Below, in pieces: positions 26,301-39,750 of a stretch of DNA of 64,000 nt. The translations under genes were made by a program, and so were the position numbers. Location: contig CANAIC010000141.1 in NCBI GenBank assembly GCA_947359465.1, positions 1 through 64,000 of the forward strand, read 5' to 3'. Origin of the DNA: Metellina segmentata. Its lineage: Eukaryota; Arthropoda; Arachnida; Araneae; Tetragnathidae. Below the pieces are notes generated by a model that saw only the letters and a list, made by a program, of their open reading frames with translations, had not been told where the DNA came from and made no database searches. Positions within the stretch are counted from its first letter, which is position 1. Every line of letters starts with the position of its first letter.

Positions 26301-29300
26301 ATCCTTTTTTAAAACCGCTTGGGGATCCTGTACAGTATCCACTTTCCTAAAGAACTGCCAGCTTTGGATGAATTCGCTACGTATTTTCTGTCAAAATTCG
26401 CGAAAACATTGTAAAACGCTTTCTTTCGTGAAAAGGAGACGTTTTGTTACATTTTCGCAACTTTGGTTGCGATTTCTGGGTGAACCACTATAGATATCGA
26501 TATACTTTCACTTCGAGCCTAGGTGGGGTCCGACCCTCTACCTCTATGCGTGATTTCATCCAAATCGGACCAGCCGTTTTTTTTTTATCGCCATTTGAAT
26601 GCGAATTTTTGACTTTTGCCCCGTTGGAGCCATGTTAGCCGACCTATAAATTAGGCCATAACTCCCGGAAAAAAAATCCTTTTTTAAAACCGCTTGGGGA
26701 TCCTGTACAGTATCCACTTTCCTAAAGAACTGCCAGCTTTGGATGAATTCGCTACGTATTTTCTGTCAAAATTCGCGAAAACATTGTAAAACGCTTTCTT
26801 TCGTGAAAAGGAGACGTTTTGTTACATTTTCGCAACTTTGGTTGCGATTTCTGGGTGAACCACTATAGATATCGATATACTTTCACTTCGAGCCTAGGTG
26901 GGGTCCGACCCTCTACCTCTATGCGTGATTTCATCCAAATCGGACCAGCCGTTTTTTTTTTATCGCCATTTGAATGCGAATTTTTGACTTTTGCCCCGTT
27001 GGAGCCATGTTAGCCGACCTATAAATTAGGCCATAACTCCCGGAAAAAAAATCCTTTTTTAAAACCGCTTGGGGATCCTGTACAGTATCCACTTTCCTAA
27101 AGAACTGCCAGCTTTGGATGAATTCGCTACGTATTTTCTGTCAAAATTCGCGAAAACATTGTAAAACGCTTTCTTTCGTGAAAAGGAGACGTTTTGTTAC
27201 ATTTTCGCAACTTTGGTTGCGATTTCTGGGTGAACCACTATAGATATCGATATACTTTCACTTCGAGCCTAGGTGGGGTCCGACCCTCTACCTCTATGCG
27301 TGATTTCATCCAAATCGGACCAGCCGTTTTTTTTTTATCGCCATTTGAATGCGAATTTTTGACTTTTGCCCCGTTGGAGCCATGTTAGCCGACCTATAAA
27401 TTAGGCCATAACTCCCGGAAAAAAAATCCTTTTTTAAAACCGCTTGGGGATCCTGTACAGTATCCACTTTCCTAAAGAACTGCCAGCTTTGGATGAATTC
27501 GCTACGTATTTTCTGTCAAAATTCGCGAAAACATTGTAAAACGCTTTCTTTCGTGAAAAGGAGACGTTTTGTTACATTTTCGCAACTTTGGTTGCGATTT
27601 CTGGGTGAACCACTATAGATATCGATATACTTTCACTTCGAGCCTAGGTGGGGTCCGACCCTCTACCTCTATGCGTGATTTCATCCAAATCGGACCAGCC
27701 GTTTTTTTTTTATCGCCATTTGAATGCGAATTTTTGACTTTTGCCCCGTTGGAGCCATGTTAGCCGACCTATAAATTAGGCCATAACTCCCGGAAAAAAA
27801 ATCCTTTTTTAAAACCGCTTGGGGATCCTGTACAGTATCCACTTTCCTAAAGAACTGCCAGCTTTGGATGAATTCGCTACGTATTTTCTGTCAAAATTCG
27901 CGAAAACATTGTAAAACGCTTTCTTTCGTGAAAAGGAGACGTTTTGTTACATTTTCGCAACTTTGGTTGCGATTTCTGGGTGAACCACTATAGATATCGA
28001 TATACTTTCACTTCGAGCCTAGGTGGGGTCCGACCCTCTACCTCTATGCGTGATTTCATCCAAATCGGACCAGCCGTTTTTTTTTTATCGCCATTTGAAT
28101 GCGAATTTTTGACTTTTGCCCCGTTGGAGCCATGTTAGCCGACCTATAAATTAGGCCATAACTCCCGGAAAAAAAATCCTTTTTTAAAACCGCTTGGGGA
28201 TCCTGTACAGTATCCACTTTCCTAAAGAACTGCCAGCTTTGGATGAATTCGCTACGTATTTTCTGTCAAAATTCGCGAAAACATTGTAAAACGCTTTCTT
28301 TCGTGAAAAGGAGACGTTTTGTTACATTTTCGCAACTTTGGTTGCGATTTCTGGGTGAACCACTATAGATATCGATATACTTTCACTTCGAGCCTAGGTG
28401 GGGTCCGACCCTCTACCTCTATGCGTGATTTCATCCAAATCGGACCAGCCGTTTTTTTTTTATCGCCATTTGAATGCGAATTTTTGACTTTTGCCCCGTT
28501 GGAGCCATGTTAGCCGACCTATAAATTAGGCCATAACTCCCGGAAAAAAAATCCTTTTTTAAAACCGCTTGGGGATCCTGTACAGTATCCACTTTCCTAA
28601 AGAACTGCCAGCTTTGGATGAATTCGCTACGTATTTTCTGTCAAAATTCGCGAAAACATTGTAAAACGCTTTCTTTCGTGAAAAGGAGACGTTTTGTTAC
28701 ATTTTCGCAACTTTGGTTGCGATTTCTGGGTGAACCACTATAGATATCGATATACTTTCACTTCGAGCCTAGGTGGGGTCCGACCCTCTACCTCTATGCG
28801 TGATTTCATCCAAATCGGACCAGCCGTTTTTTTTTTATCGCCATTTGAATGCGAATTTTTGACTTTTGCCCCGTTGGAGCCATGTTAGCCGACCTATAAA
28901 TTAGGCCATAACTCCCGGAAAAAAAATCCTTTTTTAAAACCGCTTGGGGATCCTGTACAGTATCCACTTTCCTAAAGAACTGCCAGCTTTGGATGAATTC
29001 GCTACGTATTTTCTGTCAAAATTCGCGAAAACATTGTAAAACGCTTTCTTTCGTGAAAAGGAGACGTTTTGTTACATTTTCGCAACTTTGGTTGCGATTT
29101 CTGGGTGAACCACTATAGATATCGATATACTTTCACTTCGAGCCTAGGTGGGGTCCGACCCTCTACCTCTATGCGTGATTTCATCCAAATCGGACCAGCC
29201 GTTTTTTTTTTATCGCCATTTGAATGCGAATTTTTGACTTTTGCCCCGTTGGAGCCATGTTAGCCGACCTATAAATTAGGCCATAACTCCCGGAAAAAAA

Positions 29301-31501
29301 ATCCTTTTTTAAAACCGCTTGGGGATCCTGTACAGTATCCACTTTCCTAAAGAACTGCCAGCTTTGGATGAATTCGCTACGTATTTTCTGTCAAAATTCG
29401 CGAAAACATTGTAAAACGCTTTCTTTCGTGAAAAGGAGACGTTTTGTTACATTTTCGCAACTTTGGTTGCGATTTCTGGGTGAACCACTATAGATATCGA
29501 TATACTTTCACTTCGAGCCTAGGTGGGGTCCGACCCTCTACCTCTATGCGTGATTTCATCCAAATCGGACCAGCCGTTTTTTTTTTATCGCCATTTGAAT
29601 GCGAATTTTTGACTTTTGCCCCGTTGGAGCCATGTTAGCCGACCTATAAATTAGGCCATAACTCCCGGAAAAAAAATCCTTTTTTAAAACCGCTTGGGGA
29701 TCCTGTACAGTATCCACTTTCCTAAAGAACTGCCAGCTTTGGATGAATTCGCTACGTATTTTCTGTCAAAATTCGCGAAAACATTGTAAAACGCTTTCTT
29801 TCGTGAAAAGGAGACGTTTTGTTACATTTTCGCAACTTTGGTTGCGATTTCTGGGTGAACCACTATAGATATCGATATACTTTCACTTCGAGCCTAGGTG
29901 GGGTCCGACCCTCTACCTCTATGCGTGATTTCATCCAAATCGGACCAGCCGTTTTTTTTTTATCGCCATTTGAATGCGAATTTTTGACTTTTGCCCCGTT
30001 GGAGCCATGTTAGCCGACCTATAAATTAGGCCATAACTCCCGGAAAAAAAATCCTTTTTTAAAACCGCTTGGGGATCCTGTACAGTATCCACTTTCCTAA
30101 AGAACTGCCAGCTTTGGATGAATTCGCTACGTATTTTCTGTCAAAATTCGCGAAAACATTGTAAAACGCTTTCTTTCGTGAAAAGGAGACGTTTTGTTAC
30201 ATTTTCGCAACTTTGGTTGCGATTTCTGGGTGAACCACTATAGATATCGATATACTTTCACTTCGAGCCTAGGTGGGGTCCGACCCTCTACCTCTATGCG
30301 TGATTTCATCCAAATCGGACCAGCCGTTTTTTTTTTATCGCCATTTGAATGCGAATTTTTGACTTTTGCCCCGTTGGAGCCATGTTAGCCGACCTATAAA
30401 TTAGGCCATAACTCCCGGAAAAAAAATCCTTTTTTAAAACCGCTTGGGGATCCTGTACAGTATCCACTTTCCTAAAGAACTGCCAGCTTTGGATGAATTC
30501 GCTACGTATTTTCTGTCAAAATTCGCGAAAACATTGTAAAACGCTTTCTTTCGTGAAAAGGAGACGTTTTGTTACATTTTCGCAACTTTGGTTGCGATTT
30601 CTGGGTGAACCACTATAGATATCGATATACTTTCACTTCGAGCCTAGGTGGGGTCCGACCCTCTACCTCTATGCGTGATTTCATCCAAATCGGACCAGCC
30701 GTTTTTTTTTTATCGCCATTTGAATGCGAATTTTTGACTTTTGCCCCGTTGGAGCCATGTTAGCCGACCTATAAATTAGGCCATAACTCCCGGAAAAAAA
30801 ATCCTTTTTTAAAACCGCTTGGGGATCCTGTACAGTATCCACTTTCCTAAAGAACTGCCAGCTTTGGATGAATTCGCTACGTATTTTCTGTCAAAATTCG
30901 CGAAAACATTGTAAAACGCTTTCTTTCGTGAAAAGGAGACGTTTTGTTACATTTTCGCAACTTTGGTTGCGATTTCTGGGTGAACCACTATAGATATCGA
31001 TATACTTTCACTTCGAGCCTAGGTGGGGTCCGACCCTCTACCTCTATGCGTGATTTCATCCAAATCGGACCAGCCGTTTTTTTTTTATCGCCATTTGAAT
31101 GCGAATTTTTGACTTTTGCCCCGTTGGAGCCATGTTAGCCGACCTATAAATTAGGCCATAACTCCCGGAAAAAAAATCCTTTTTTAAAACCGCTTGGGGA
31201 TCCTGTACAGTATCCACTTTCCTAAAGAACTGCCAGCTTTGGATGAATTCGCTACGTATTTTCTGTCAAAATTCGCGAAAACATTGTAAAACGCTTTCTT
31301 TCGTGAAAAGGAGACGTTTTGTTACATTTTCGCAACTTTGGTTGCGATTTCTGGGTGAACCACTATAGATATCGATATACTTTCACTTCGAGCCTAGGTG
31401 GGGTCCGACCCTCTACCTCTATGCGTGATTTCATCCAAATCGGACCAGCCGTTTTTTTTTTATCGCCATTTGAATGCGAATTTTTGACTTTTGCCCCGTT
31501 G

Positions 31502-31873
31502 GATGTTAGCCGACCTATAAATTAGGCCATAACTCCCGGAAAAAAAATCCTTTTTTAAAACCGCTTGGGGATCCTGTACAGTATCCACTTTCCTAAAGAA
31601 CTGCCAGCTTTGGATGAATTCGCTACGTATTTTCTGTCAAAATTCGCGAAAACATTGTAAAAACGCTTTCTTTCGTGAAAAGGAGACGTTTTGTTACATT
31701 TTCGCAACTTTGGTTGCGATTTCTGGATGAACCACTATAGATATCGATATACTTTCACTTCGAGCCTAGGTGGGGTCCGACCCTCTACCTCTATGCGTGA
31801 TTTCATCCAAATCGGACCAGCCGTTTTTTTTTTATCGCCATTTGAATGCGAATTTTTGACTTTTGCCCCGTTG
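31502..31873 (+). repeat. Junction monomer between subarrays A and B (372 bp)
   Basis: This unit lacks four bases near its start: GGAGCCATG reads GGATG at 31501-31505. It has one extra A in the run at 31659-31663 (five instead of four), for a net length of 372 bp. It is the first unit with A at the diagnostic position (31727); the preceding unit has G there (31355). The 4-bp deletion occurs nowhere else in the window. The change of subarray type therefore falls in or just before a structurally damaged unit, as expected at either a real recombination breakpoint or an imperfect assembly join. Confidence 0.96.
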
Positions 31874-34800
31874 GAGCCATGTTAGCCGACCTATAAATTA
31901 GGCCATAACTCCCGGAAAAAAAATCCTTTTTTAAAACCGCTTGGGGATCCTGTACAGTATCCACTTTCCTAAAGAACTGCCAGCTTTGGATGAATTCGCT
32001 ACGTATTTTCTGTCAAAATTCGCGAAAACATTGTAAAACGCTTTCTTTCGTGAAAAGGAGACGTTTTGTTACATTTTCGCAACTTTGGTTGCGATTTCTG
32101 GATGAACCACTATAGATATCGATATACTTTCACTTCGAGCCTAGGTGGGGTCCGACCCTCTACCTCTATGCGTGATTTCATCCAAATCGGACCAGCCGTT
32201 TTTTTTTTATCGCCATTTGAATGCGAATTTTGACTTTTGCCCCGTTGGAGCCATGTTAGCCGACCTATAAATTAGGCCATAACTCCCGGAAAAAAAATCC
32301 TTTTTTAAAACCGCTTGGGGATCCTGTACAGTATCCACTTTCCTAAAGAACTGCCAGCTTTGGATGAATTCGCTACGTATTTTCTGTCAAAATTCGCGAA
32401 AACATTGTAAAACGCTTTCTTTCGTGAAAAGGAGACGTTTTGTTACATTTTCGCAACTTTGGTTGCGATTTCTGGATGAACCACTATAGATATCGATATA
32501 CTTTCACTTCGAGCCTAGGTGGGGTCCGACCCTCTACCTCTATGCGTGATTTCATCCAAATCGGACCAGCCGTTTTTTTTTTATCGCCATTTGAATGCGA
32601 ATTTTTGACTTTTGCCCCGTTGGAGCCATGTTAGCCGACCTATAAATTAGGCCATAACTCCCGGAAAAAAAATCCTTTTTTAAAACCGCTTGGGGATCCT
32701 GTACAGTATCCACTTTCCTAAAGAACTGCCAGCTTTGGATGAATTCGCTACGTATTTTCTGTCAAAATTCGCGAAAACATTGTAAAACGCTTTCTTTCGT
32801 GAAAAGGAGACGTTTTGTTACATTTTCGCAACTTTGGTTGCGATTTCTGGATGAACCACTATAGATATCGATATACTTTCACTTCGAGCCTAGGTGGGGT
32901 CCGACCCTCTACCTCTATGCGTGATTTCATCCAAATCGGACCAGCCGTTTTTTTTTTATCGCCATTTGAATGCGAATTTTTGACTTTTGCCCCGTTGGAG
33001 CCATGTTAGCCGACCTATAAATTAGGCCATAACTCCCGGAAAAAAAATCCTTTTTTAAAACCGCTTGGGGATCCTGTACAGTATCCACTTTCCTAAAGAA
33101 CTGCCAGCTTTGGATGAATTCGCTACGTATTTTCTGTCAAAATTCGCGAAAACATTGTAAAACGCTTTCTTTCGTGAAAAGGAGACGTTTTGTTACATTT
33201 TCGCAACTTTGGTTGCGATTTCTGGATGAACCACTATAGATATCGATATACTTTCACTTCGAGCCTAGGTGGGGTCCGACCCTCTACCTCTATGCGTGAT
33301 TTCATCCAAATCGGACCAGCCGTTTTTTTTTTATCGCCATTTGAATGCGAATTTTTGACTTTTGCCCCGTTGGAGCCATGTTAGCCGACCTATAAATTAG
33401 GCCATAACTCCCGGAAAAAAAATCCTTTTTTAAAACCGCTTGGGGATCCTGTACAGTATCCACTTTCCTAAAGAACTGCCAGCTTTGGATGAATTCGCTA
33501 CGTATTTTCTGTCAAAATTCGCGAAAACATTGTAAAACGCTTTCTTTCGTGAAAAGGAGACGTTTTGTTACATTTTCGCAACTTTGGTTGCGATTTCTGG
33601 ATGAACCACTATAGATATCGATATACTTTCACTTCGAGCCTAGGTGGGGTCCGACCCTCTACCTCTATGCGTGATTTCATCCAAATCGGACCAGCCGTTT
33701 TTTTTTTATCGCCATTTGAATGCGAATTTTTGACTTTTGCCCCGTTGGAGCCATGTTAGCCGACCTATAAATTAGGCCATAACTCCCGGAAAAAAAATCC
33801 TTTTTTAAAACCGCTTGGGGATCCTGTACAGTATCCACTTTCCTAAAGAACTGCCAGCTTTGGATGAATTCGCTACGTATTTTCTGTCAAAATTCGCGAA
33901 AACATTGTAAAACGCTTTCTTTCGTGAAAAGGAGACGTTTTGTTACATTTTCGCAACTTTGGTTGCGATTTCTGGATGAACCACTATAGATATCGATATA
34001 CTTTCACTTCGAGCCTAGGTGGGGTCCGACCCTCTACCTCTATGCGTGATTTCATCCAAATCGGACCAGCCGTTTTTTTTTTATCGCCATTTGAATGCGA
34101 ATTTTTGACTTTTGCCCCGTTGGAGCCATGTTAGCCGACCTATAAATTAGGCCATAACTCCCGGAAAAAAAATCCTTTTTTAAAACCGCTTGGGGATCCT
34201 GTACAGTATCCACTTTCCTAAAGAACTGCCAGCTTTGGATGAATTCGCTACGTATTTTCTGTCAAAATTCGCGAAAACATTGTAAAACGCTTTCTTTCGT
34301 GAAAAGGAGACGTTTTGTTACATTTTCGCAACTTTGGTTGCGATTTCTGGATGAACCACTATAGATATCGATATACTTTCACTTCGAGCCTAGGTGGGGT
34401 CCGACCCTCTACCTCTATGCGTGATTTCATCCAAATCGGACCAGCCGTTTTTTTTTTATCGCCATTTGAATGCGAATTTTTGACTTTTGCCCCGTTGGAG
34501 CCATGTTAGCCGACCTATAAATTAGGCCATAACTCCCGGAAAAAAAATCCTTTTTTAAAACCGCTTGGGGATCCTGTACAGTATCCACTTTCCTAAAGAA
34601 CTGCCAGCTTTGGATGAATTCGCTACGTATTTTCTGTCAAAATTCGCGAAAACATTGTAAAACGCTTTCTTTCGTGAAAAGGAGACGTTTTGTTACATTT
34701 TCGCAACTTTGGTTGCGATTTCTGGATGAACCACTATAGATATCGATATACTTTCACTTCGAGCCTAGGTGGGGTCCGACCCTCTACCTCTATGCGTGAT

Positions 34801-37122
34801 TTCATCCAAATCGGACCAGCCGTTTTTTTTTTATCGCCATTTGAATGCGAATTTTTGACTTTTGCCCCGTTGGAGCCATGTTAGCCGACCTATAAATTAG
34901 GCCATAACTCCCGGAAAAAAAATCCTTTTTTAAAACCGCTTGGGGATCCTGTACAGTATCCACTTTCCTAAAGAACTGCCAGCTTTGGATGAATTCGCTA
35001 CGTATTTTCTGTCAAAATTCGCGAAAACATTGTAAAACGCTTTCTTTCGTGAAAAGGAGACGTTTTGTTACATTTTCGCAACTTTGGTTGCGATTTCTGG
35101 ATGAACCACTATAGATATCGATATACTTTCACTTCGAGCCTAGGTGGGGTCCGACCCTCTACCTCTATGCGTGATTTCATCCAAATCGGACCAGCCGTTT
35201 TTTTTTATCGCCATTTGAATGCGAATTTTTGACTTTTGCCCCGTTGGAGCCATGTTAGCCGACCTATAAATTAGGCCATAACTCCCGGAAAAAAAAATCC
35301 TTTTTTAAAACCGCTTGGGGATCCTGTACAGTATCCACTTTCCTAAAGAACTGCCAGCTTTGGATGAATTCGCTACGTATTTTCTGTCAAAATTCGCGAA
35401 AACATTGTAAAACGCTTTCTTTCGTGAAAAGGAGACGTTTTGTTACATTTTCGCAACTTTGGTTGCGATTTCTGGATGAACCACTATAGATATCGATATA
35501 CTTTCACTTCGAGCCTAGGTGGGGTCCGACCCTCTACCTCTATGCGTGATTTCATCCAAATCGGACCAGCCGTTTTTTTTTTATCGCCATTTGAATGCGA
35601 ATTTTGACTTTTGCCCCGTTGGAGCCATGTTAGCCGACCTATAAATTAGGCCATAACTCCCGGAAAAAAAATCCTTTTTTAAAACCGCTTGGGGATCCTG
35701 TACAGTATCCACTTTCCTAAAGAACTGCCAGCTTTGGATGAATTCGCTACGTATTTTCTGTCAAAATTCGCGAAAACATTGTAAAACGCTTTCTTTCGTG
35801 AAAAGGAGACGTTTTGTTACATTTTCGCAACTTTGGTTGCGATTTCTGGATGAACCACTATAGATATCGATATACTTTCACTTCGAGCCTAGGTGGGGTC
35901 CGACCCTCTACCTCTATGCGTGATTTCATCCAAATCGGACCAGCCGTTTTTTTTTTATCGCCATTTGAATGCGAATTTTTGACTTTTGCCCCCGTTGGAG
36001 CCATGTTAGCCGACCTATAAATTAGGCCATAACTCCCGGAAAAAAAATCCTTTTTTAAAACCGCTTGGGGATCCTGTACAGTATCCACTTTCCTAAAGAA
36101 CTGCCAGCTTTGGATGAATTCGCTACGTATTTTCTGTCAAAATTCGCGAAAACATTGTAAAACGCTTTCTTTCGTGAAAAGGAGACGTTTTGTTACATTT
36201 TCGCAACTTTGGTTGCGATTTCTGGATGAACCACTATAGATATCGATATACTTTCACTTCGAGCCTAGGTGGGGTCCGACCCTCTACCTCTATGCGTGAT
36301 TTCATCCAAATCGGACCAGCCGTTTTTTTTTTATCGCCATTTGAATGCGAATTTTTGACTTTTGCCCCGTTGGAGCCATGTTAGCCGACCTATAAATTAG
36401 GCCATAACTCCCGGAAAAAAAATCCTTTTTTAAAACCGCTTGGGGATCCTGTACAGTATCCACTTTCCTAAAGAACTGCCAGCTTTGGATGAATTCGCTA
36501 CGTATTTTCTGTCAAAATTCGCGAAAACATTGTAAAACGCTTTCTTTCGTGAAAAGGAGACGTTTTGTTACATTTTCGCAACTTTGGTTGCGATTTCTGG
36601 ATGAACCACTATAGATATCGATATACTTTCACTTCGAGCCTAGGTGGGGTCCGACCCTCTACCTCTATGCGTGATTTCATCCAAATCGGACCAGCCGTTT
36701 TTTTTTTATCGCCATTTGAATGCGAATTTTTGACTTTTGCCCCGTTGGAGCCATGTTAGCCGACCTATAAATTAGGCCATAACTCCCGGAAAAAAAATCC
36801 TTTTTTAAAACCGCTTGGGGATCCTGTACAGTATCCACTTTCCTAAAGAACTGCCAGCTTTGGATGAATTCGCTACGTATTTTCTGTCAAAATTCGCGAA
36901 AACATTGTAAAACGCTTTCTTTCGTGAAAAGGAGACGTTTTGTTACATTTTCGCAACTTTGGTTGCGATTTCTGGATGAACCACTATAGATATCGATATA
37001 CTTTCACTTCGAGCCTAGGTGGGGTCCGACCCTCTACCTCTATGCGTGATTTCATCCAAATCGGACCAGCCGTTTTTTTTTTATCGCCATTTGAATGCGA
37101 ATTTTTGACTTTTGCCCCGTTG

Positions 37123-37499
37123 GAGCCATGTTAGCCGACCTATAAATTAGGCCATAACTCCCGGAAAAAAAAATCCTTTTTTAAAACCGCTTGGGGATCC
37201 TGTACAGTATCCACTTTCCTAAAGAACTGCCAGCTTTGGATGAATTCGCTACGTATTTTCTGTCAAAATTCGCGAAAACATTGTAAAACGCTTTCTTTCG
37301 TGAAAAGGAGACGTTTTGTTACATTTTCGCAACTTTGGTTGCGATTTCTGGATGAACCACTATAGATATCGATATACTTTCACTTCGAGCCTAGGTGGGG
37401 TCCGACCCTCTACCTCTATGCGTGATTTCATCCAAATCGGACCAGCCGTTTTTTTTTTATCGCCATTTGAATGCGAATTTTTGACTTTTGCCCCCGTTG
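37123..37499 (+). repeat. 377-bp monomer, A9 plus C5 alleles
   Basis: This unit combines A9 (37165-37173) with C5 (37491-37495). The unit at 43128-43504 carries the same pair of changes and the same length, 16 monomers downstream. Their neighbours differ, so there is no longer shared block that would prove segmental duplication. The pairing may be coincidence between two error-prone tracts. Confidence 0.9.
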
Positions 37500-39000
37500 G
37501 AGCCATGTTAGCCGACCTATAAATTAGGCCATAACTCCCGGAAAAAAAATCCTTTTTTAAAACCGCTTGGGGATCCTGTACAGTATCCACTTTCCTAAAG
37601 AACTGCCAGCTTTGGATGAATTCGCTACGTATTTTCTGTCAAAATTCGCGAAAACATTGTAAAACGCTTTCTTTCGTGAAAAGGAGACGTTTTGTTACAT
37701 TTTCGCAACTTTGGTTGCGATTTCTGGATGAACCACTATAGATATCGATATACTTTCACTTCGAGCCTAGGTGGGGTCCGACCCTCTACCTCTATGCGTG
37801 ATTTCATCCAAATCGGACCAGCCGTTTTTTTTTTTATCGCCATTTGAATGCGAATTTTTGACTTTTGCCCCGTTGGAGCCATGTTAGCCGACCTATAAAT
37901 TAGGCCATAACTCCCGGAAAAAAAATCCTTTTTTAAAACCGCTTGGGGATCCTGTACAGTATCCACTTTCCTAAAGAACTGCCAGCTTTGGATGAATTCG
38001 CTACGTATTTTCTGTCAAAATTCGCGAAAACATTGTAAAACGCTTTCTTTCGTGAAAAGGAGACGTTTTGTTACATTTTCGCAACTTTGGTTGCGATTTC
38101 TGGATGAACCACTATAGATATCGATATACTTTCACTTCGAGCCTAGGTGGGGTCCGACCCTCTACCTCTATGCGTGATTTCATCCAAATCGGACCAGCCG
38201 TTTTTTTTTTATCGCCATTTGAATGCGAATTTTTGACTTTTGCCCCGTTGGAGCCATGTTAGCCGACCTATAAATTAGGCCATAACTCCCGGAAAAAAAA
38301 TCCTTTTTTAAAACCGCTTGGGGATCCTGTACAGTATCCACTTTCCTAAAGAACTGCCAGCTTTGGATGAATTCGCTACGTATTTTCTGTCAAAATTCGC
38401 GAAAACATTGTAAAACGCTTTCTTTCGTGAAAAGGAGACGTTTTGTTACATTTTCGCAACTTTGGTTGCGATTTCTGGATGAACCACTATAGATATCGAT
38501 ATACTTTCACTTCGAGCCTAGGTGGGGTCCGACCCTCTACCTCTATGCGTGATTTCATCCAAATCGGACCAGCCGTTTTTTTTTTATCGCCATTTGAATG
38601 CGAATTTTTGACTTTTGCCCCGTTGGAGCCATGTTAGCCGACCTATAAATTAGGCCATAACTCCCGGAAAAAAAATCCTTTTTTAAAACCGCTTGGGGAT
38701 CCTGTACAGTATCCACTTTCCTAAAGAACTGCCAGCTTTGGATGAATTCGCTACGTATTTTCTGTCAAAATTCGCGAAAACATTGTAAAACGCTTTCTTT
38801 CGTGAAAAGGAGACGTTTTGTTACATTTTCGCAACTTTGGTTGCGATTTCTGGATGAACCACTATAGATATCGATATACTTTCACTTCGAGCCTAGGTGG
38901 GGTCCGACCCTCTACCTCTATGCGTGATTTCATCCAAATCGGACCAGCCGTTTTTTTTTTATCGCCATTTGAATGCGAATTTTTGACTTTTGCCCCGTTG

Positions 39001-39375
39001 GAGCCATGTTAGCCGACCTATAAATTAGGCCATAACTCCCGGAAAAAAAATCCTTTTTTAAAACCGCTTGGGGATCCTGTACAGTATCCACTTTCCTAAA
39101 GAACTGCCAGCTTTGGATGAATTCGCTACGTATTTTCTGTCAAAATTCGCGAAAACATTGTAAAACGCTTTCTTCGTGAAAAGGAGACGTTTTGTTACAT
39201 TTTCGCAACTTTGGTTGCGATTTCTGGATGAACCACTATAGATATCGATATACTTTCACTTCGAGCCTAGGTGGGGTCCGACCCTCTACCTCTATGCGTG
39301 ATTTCATCCAAATCGGACCAGCCGTTTTTTTTTTTATCGCCATTTGAATGCGAATTTTTGACTTTTGCCCCGTTG
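39001..39375 (+). repeat. 375-bp monomer with two compensating indels
   Basis: A T is lost from the second TTT of the CTTTCTTTCG block (39173-39174) and a T is gained in the T10 tract (39325-39335). The unit length is unchanged at 375 bp, so a length-only survey would miss this unit. Confidence 0.91.
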
Positions 39376-39750
39376 GAGCCATGTTAGCCGACCTATAAAT
39401 TAGGCCATAACTCCCGGAAAAAAAATCCTTTTTTAAAACCGCTTGGGGATCCTGTACAGTATCCACTTTCCTAAAGAACTGCCAGCTTTGGATGAATTCG
39501 CTACGTATTTTCTGTCAAAATTCGCGAAAACATTGTAAAACGCTTTCTTTCGTGAAAAGGAGACGTTTTGTTACATTTTCGCAACTTTGGTTGCGATTTC
39601 TGGATGAACCACTATAGATATCGATATACTTTCACTTCGAGCCTAGGTGGGGTCCGACCCTCTACCTCTATGCGTGATTTCATCCAAATCGGACCAGCCG
39701 TTTTTTTTTTATCGCCATTTGAATGCGAATTTTTGACTTTTTGCCCGTTG
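39376..39750 (+). repeat. Monomer with T5-G-C3 in place of T4-G-C4
   Basis: The end of the unit reads GACTTTTTGCCCG instead of GACTTTTGCCCCG. This is either one T gained plus one C lost, or two adjacent substitutions at 39742-39743. It is the only unit with this combination. Confidence 0.9.

Larger units (their letters stand above)
1..31501 (+). repeat. Subarray A: 84 near-identical monomers with G at position 229
   Basis: Eighty-four complete monomers share GGGTGA at monomer positions 227-232. The only departures I found are C to T at 1069, an inserted T at 6049, C to A at 16057 and T to C at 23336. Each is private to a single monomer, so no higher-order repeat built from distinguishable monomers can be defined. 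The near absence of indels contrasts strongly with parts of subarray B. The last unit of this type has its G at 31355. Recent expansion or efficient gene conversion would produce this; a consensus assembled from collapsed copies would look the same. Confidence 0.96.

Noticed and set aside
31319..31525. Longer 68-codon variant of the recurring frame with a different C-terminus
   Set aside because: It is caused by the 4-bp deletion in the junction unit. This is a frame change in non-coding repeat DNA, not a diverged gene.
31502..31873. Mobile element insertion or excision footprint at the subarray junction
   Set aside because: Only a 4-bp loss and a 1-bp gain are seen. There is no target-site duplication, terminal repeat or foreign sequence.
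35858..36088. A 76-codon minus-strand open frame that appears in some subarray B units (also for example at 37736-37966, 39236-39466, 60240-60470)
   Set aside because: It appears only where an extra C or T in a homopolymer joins two frames (C5 or T11 units). It is a by-product of those indels and is absent from the consensus monomer.
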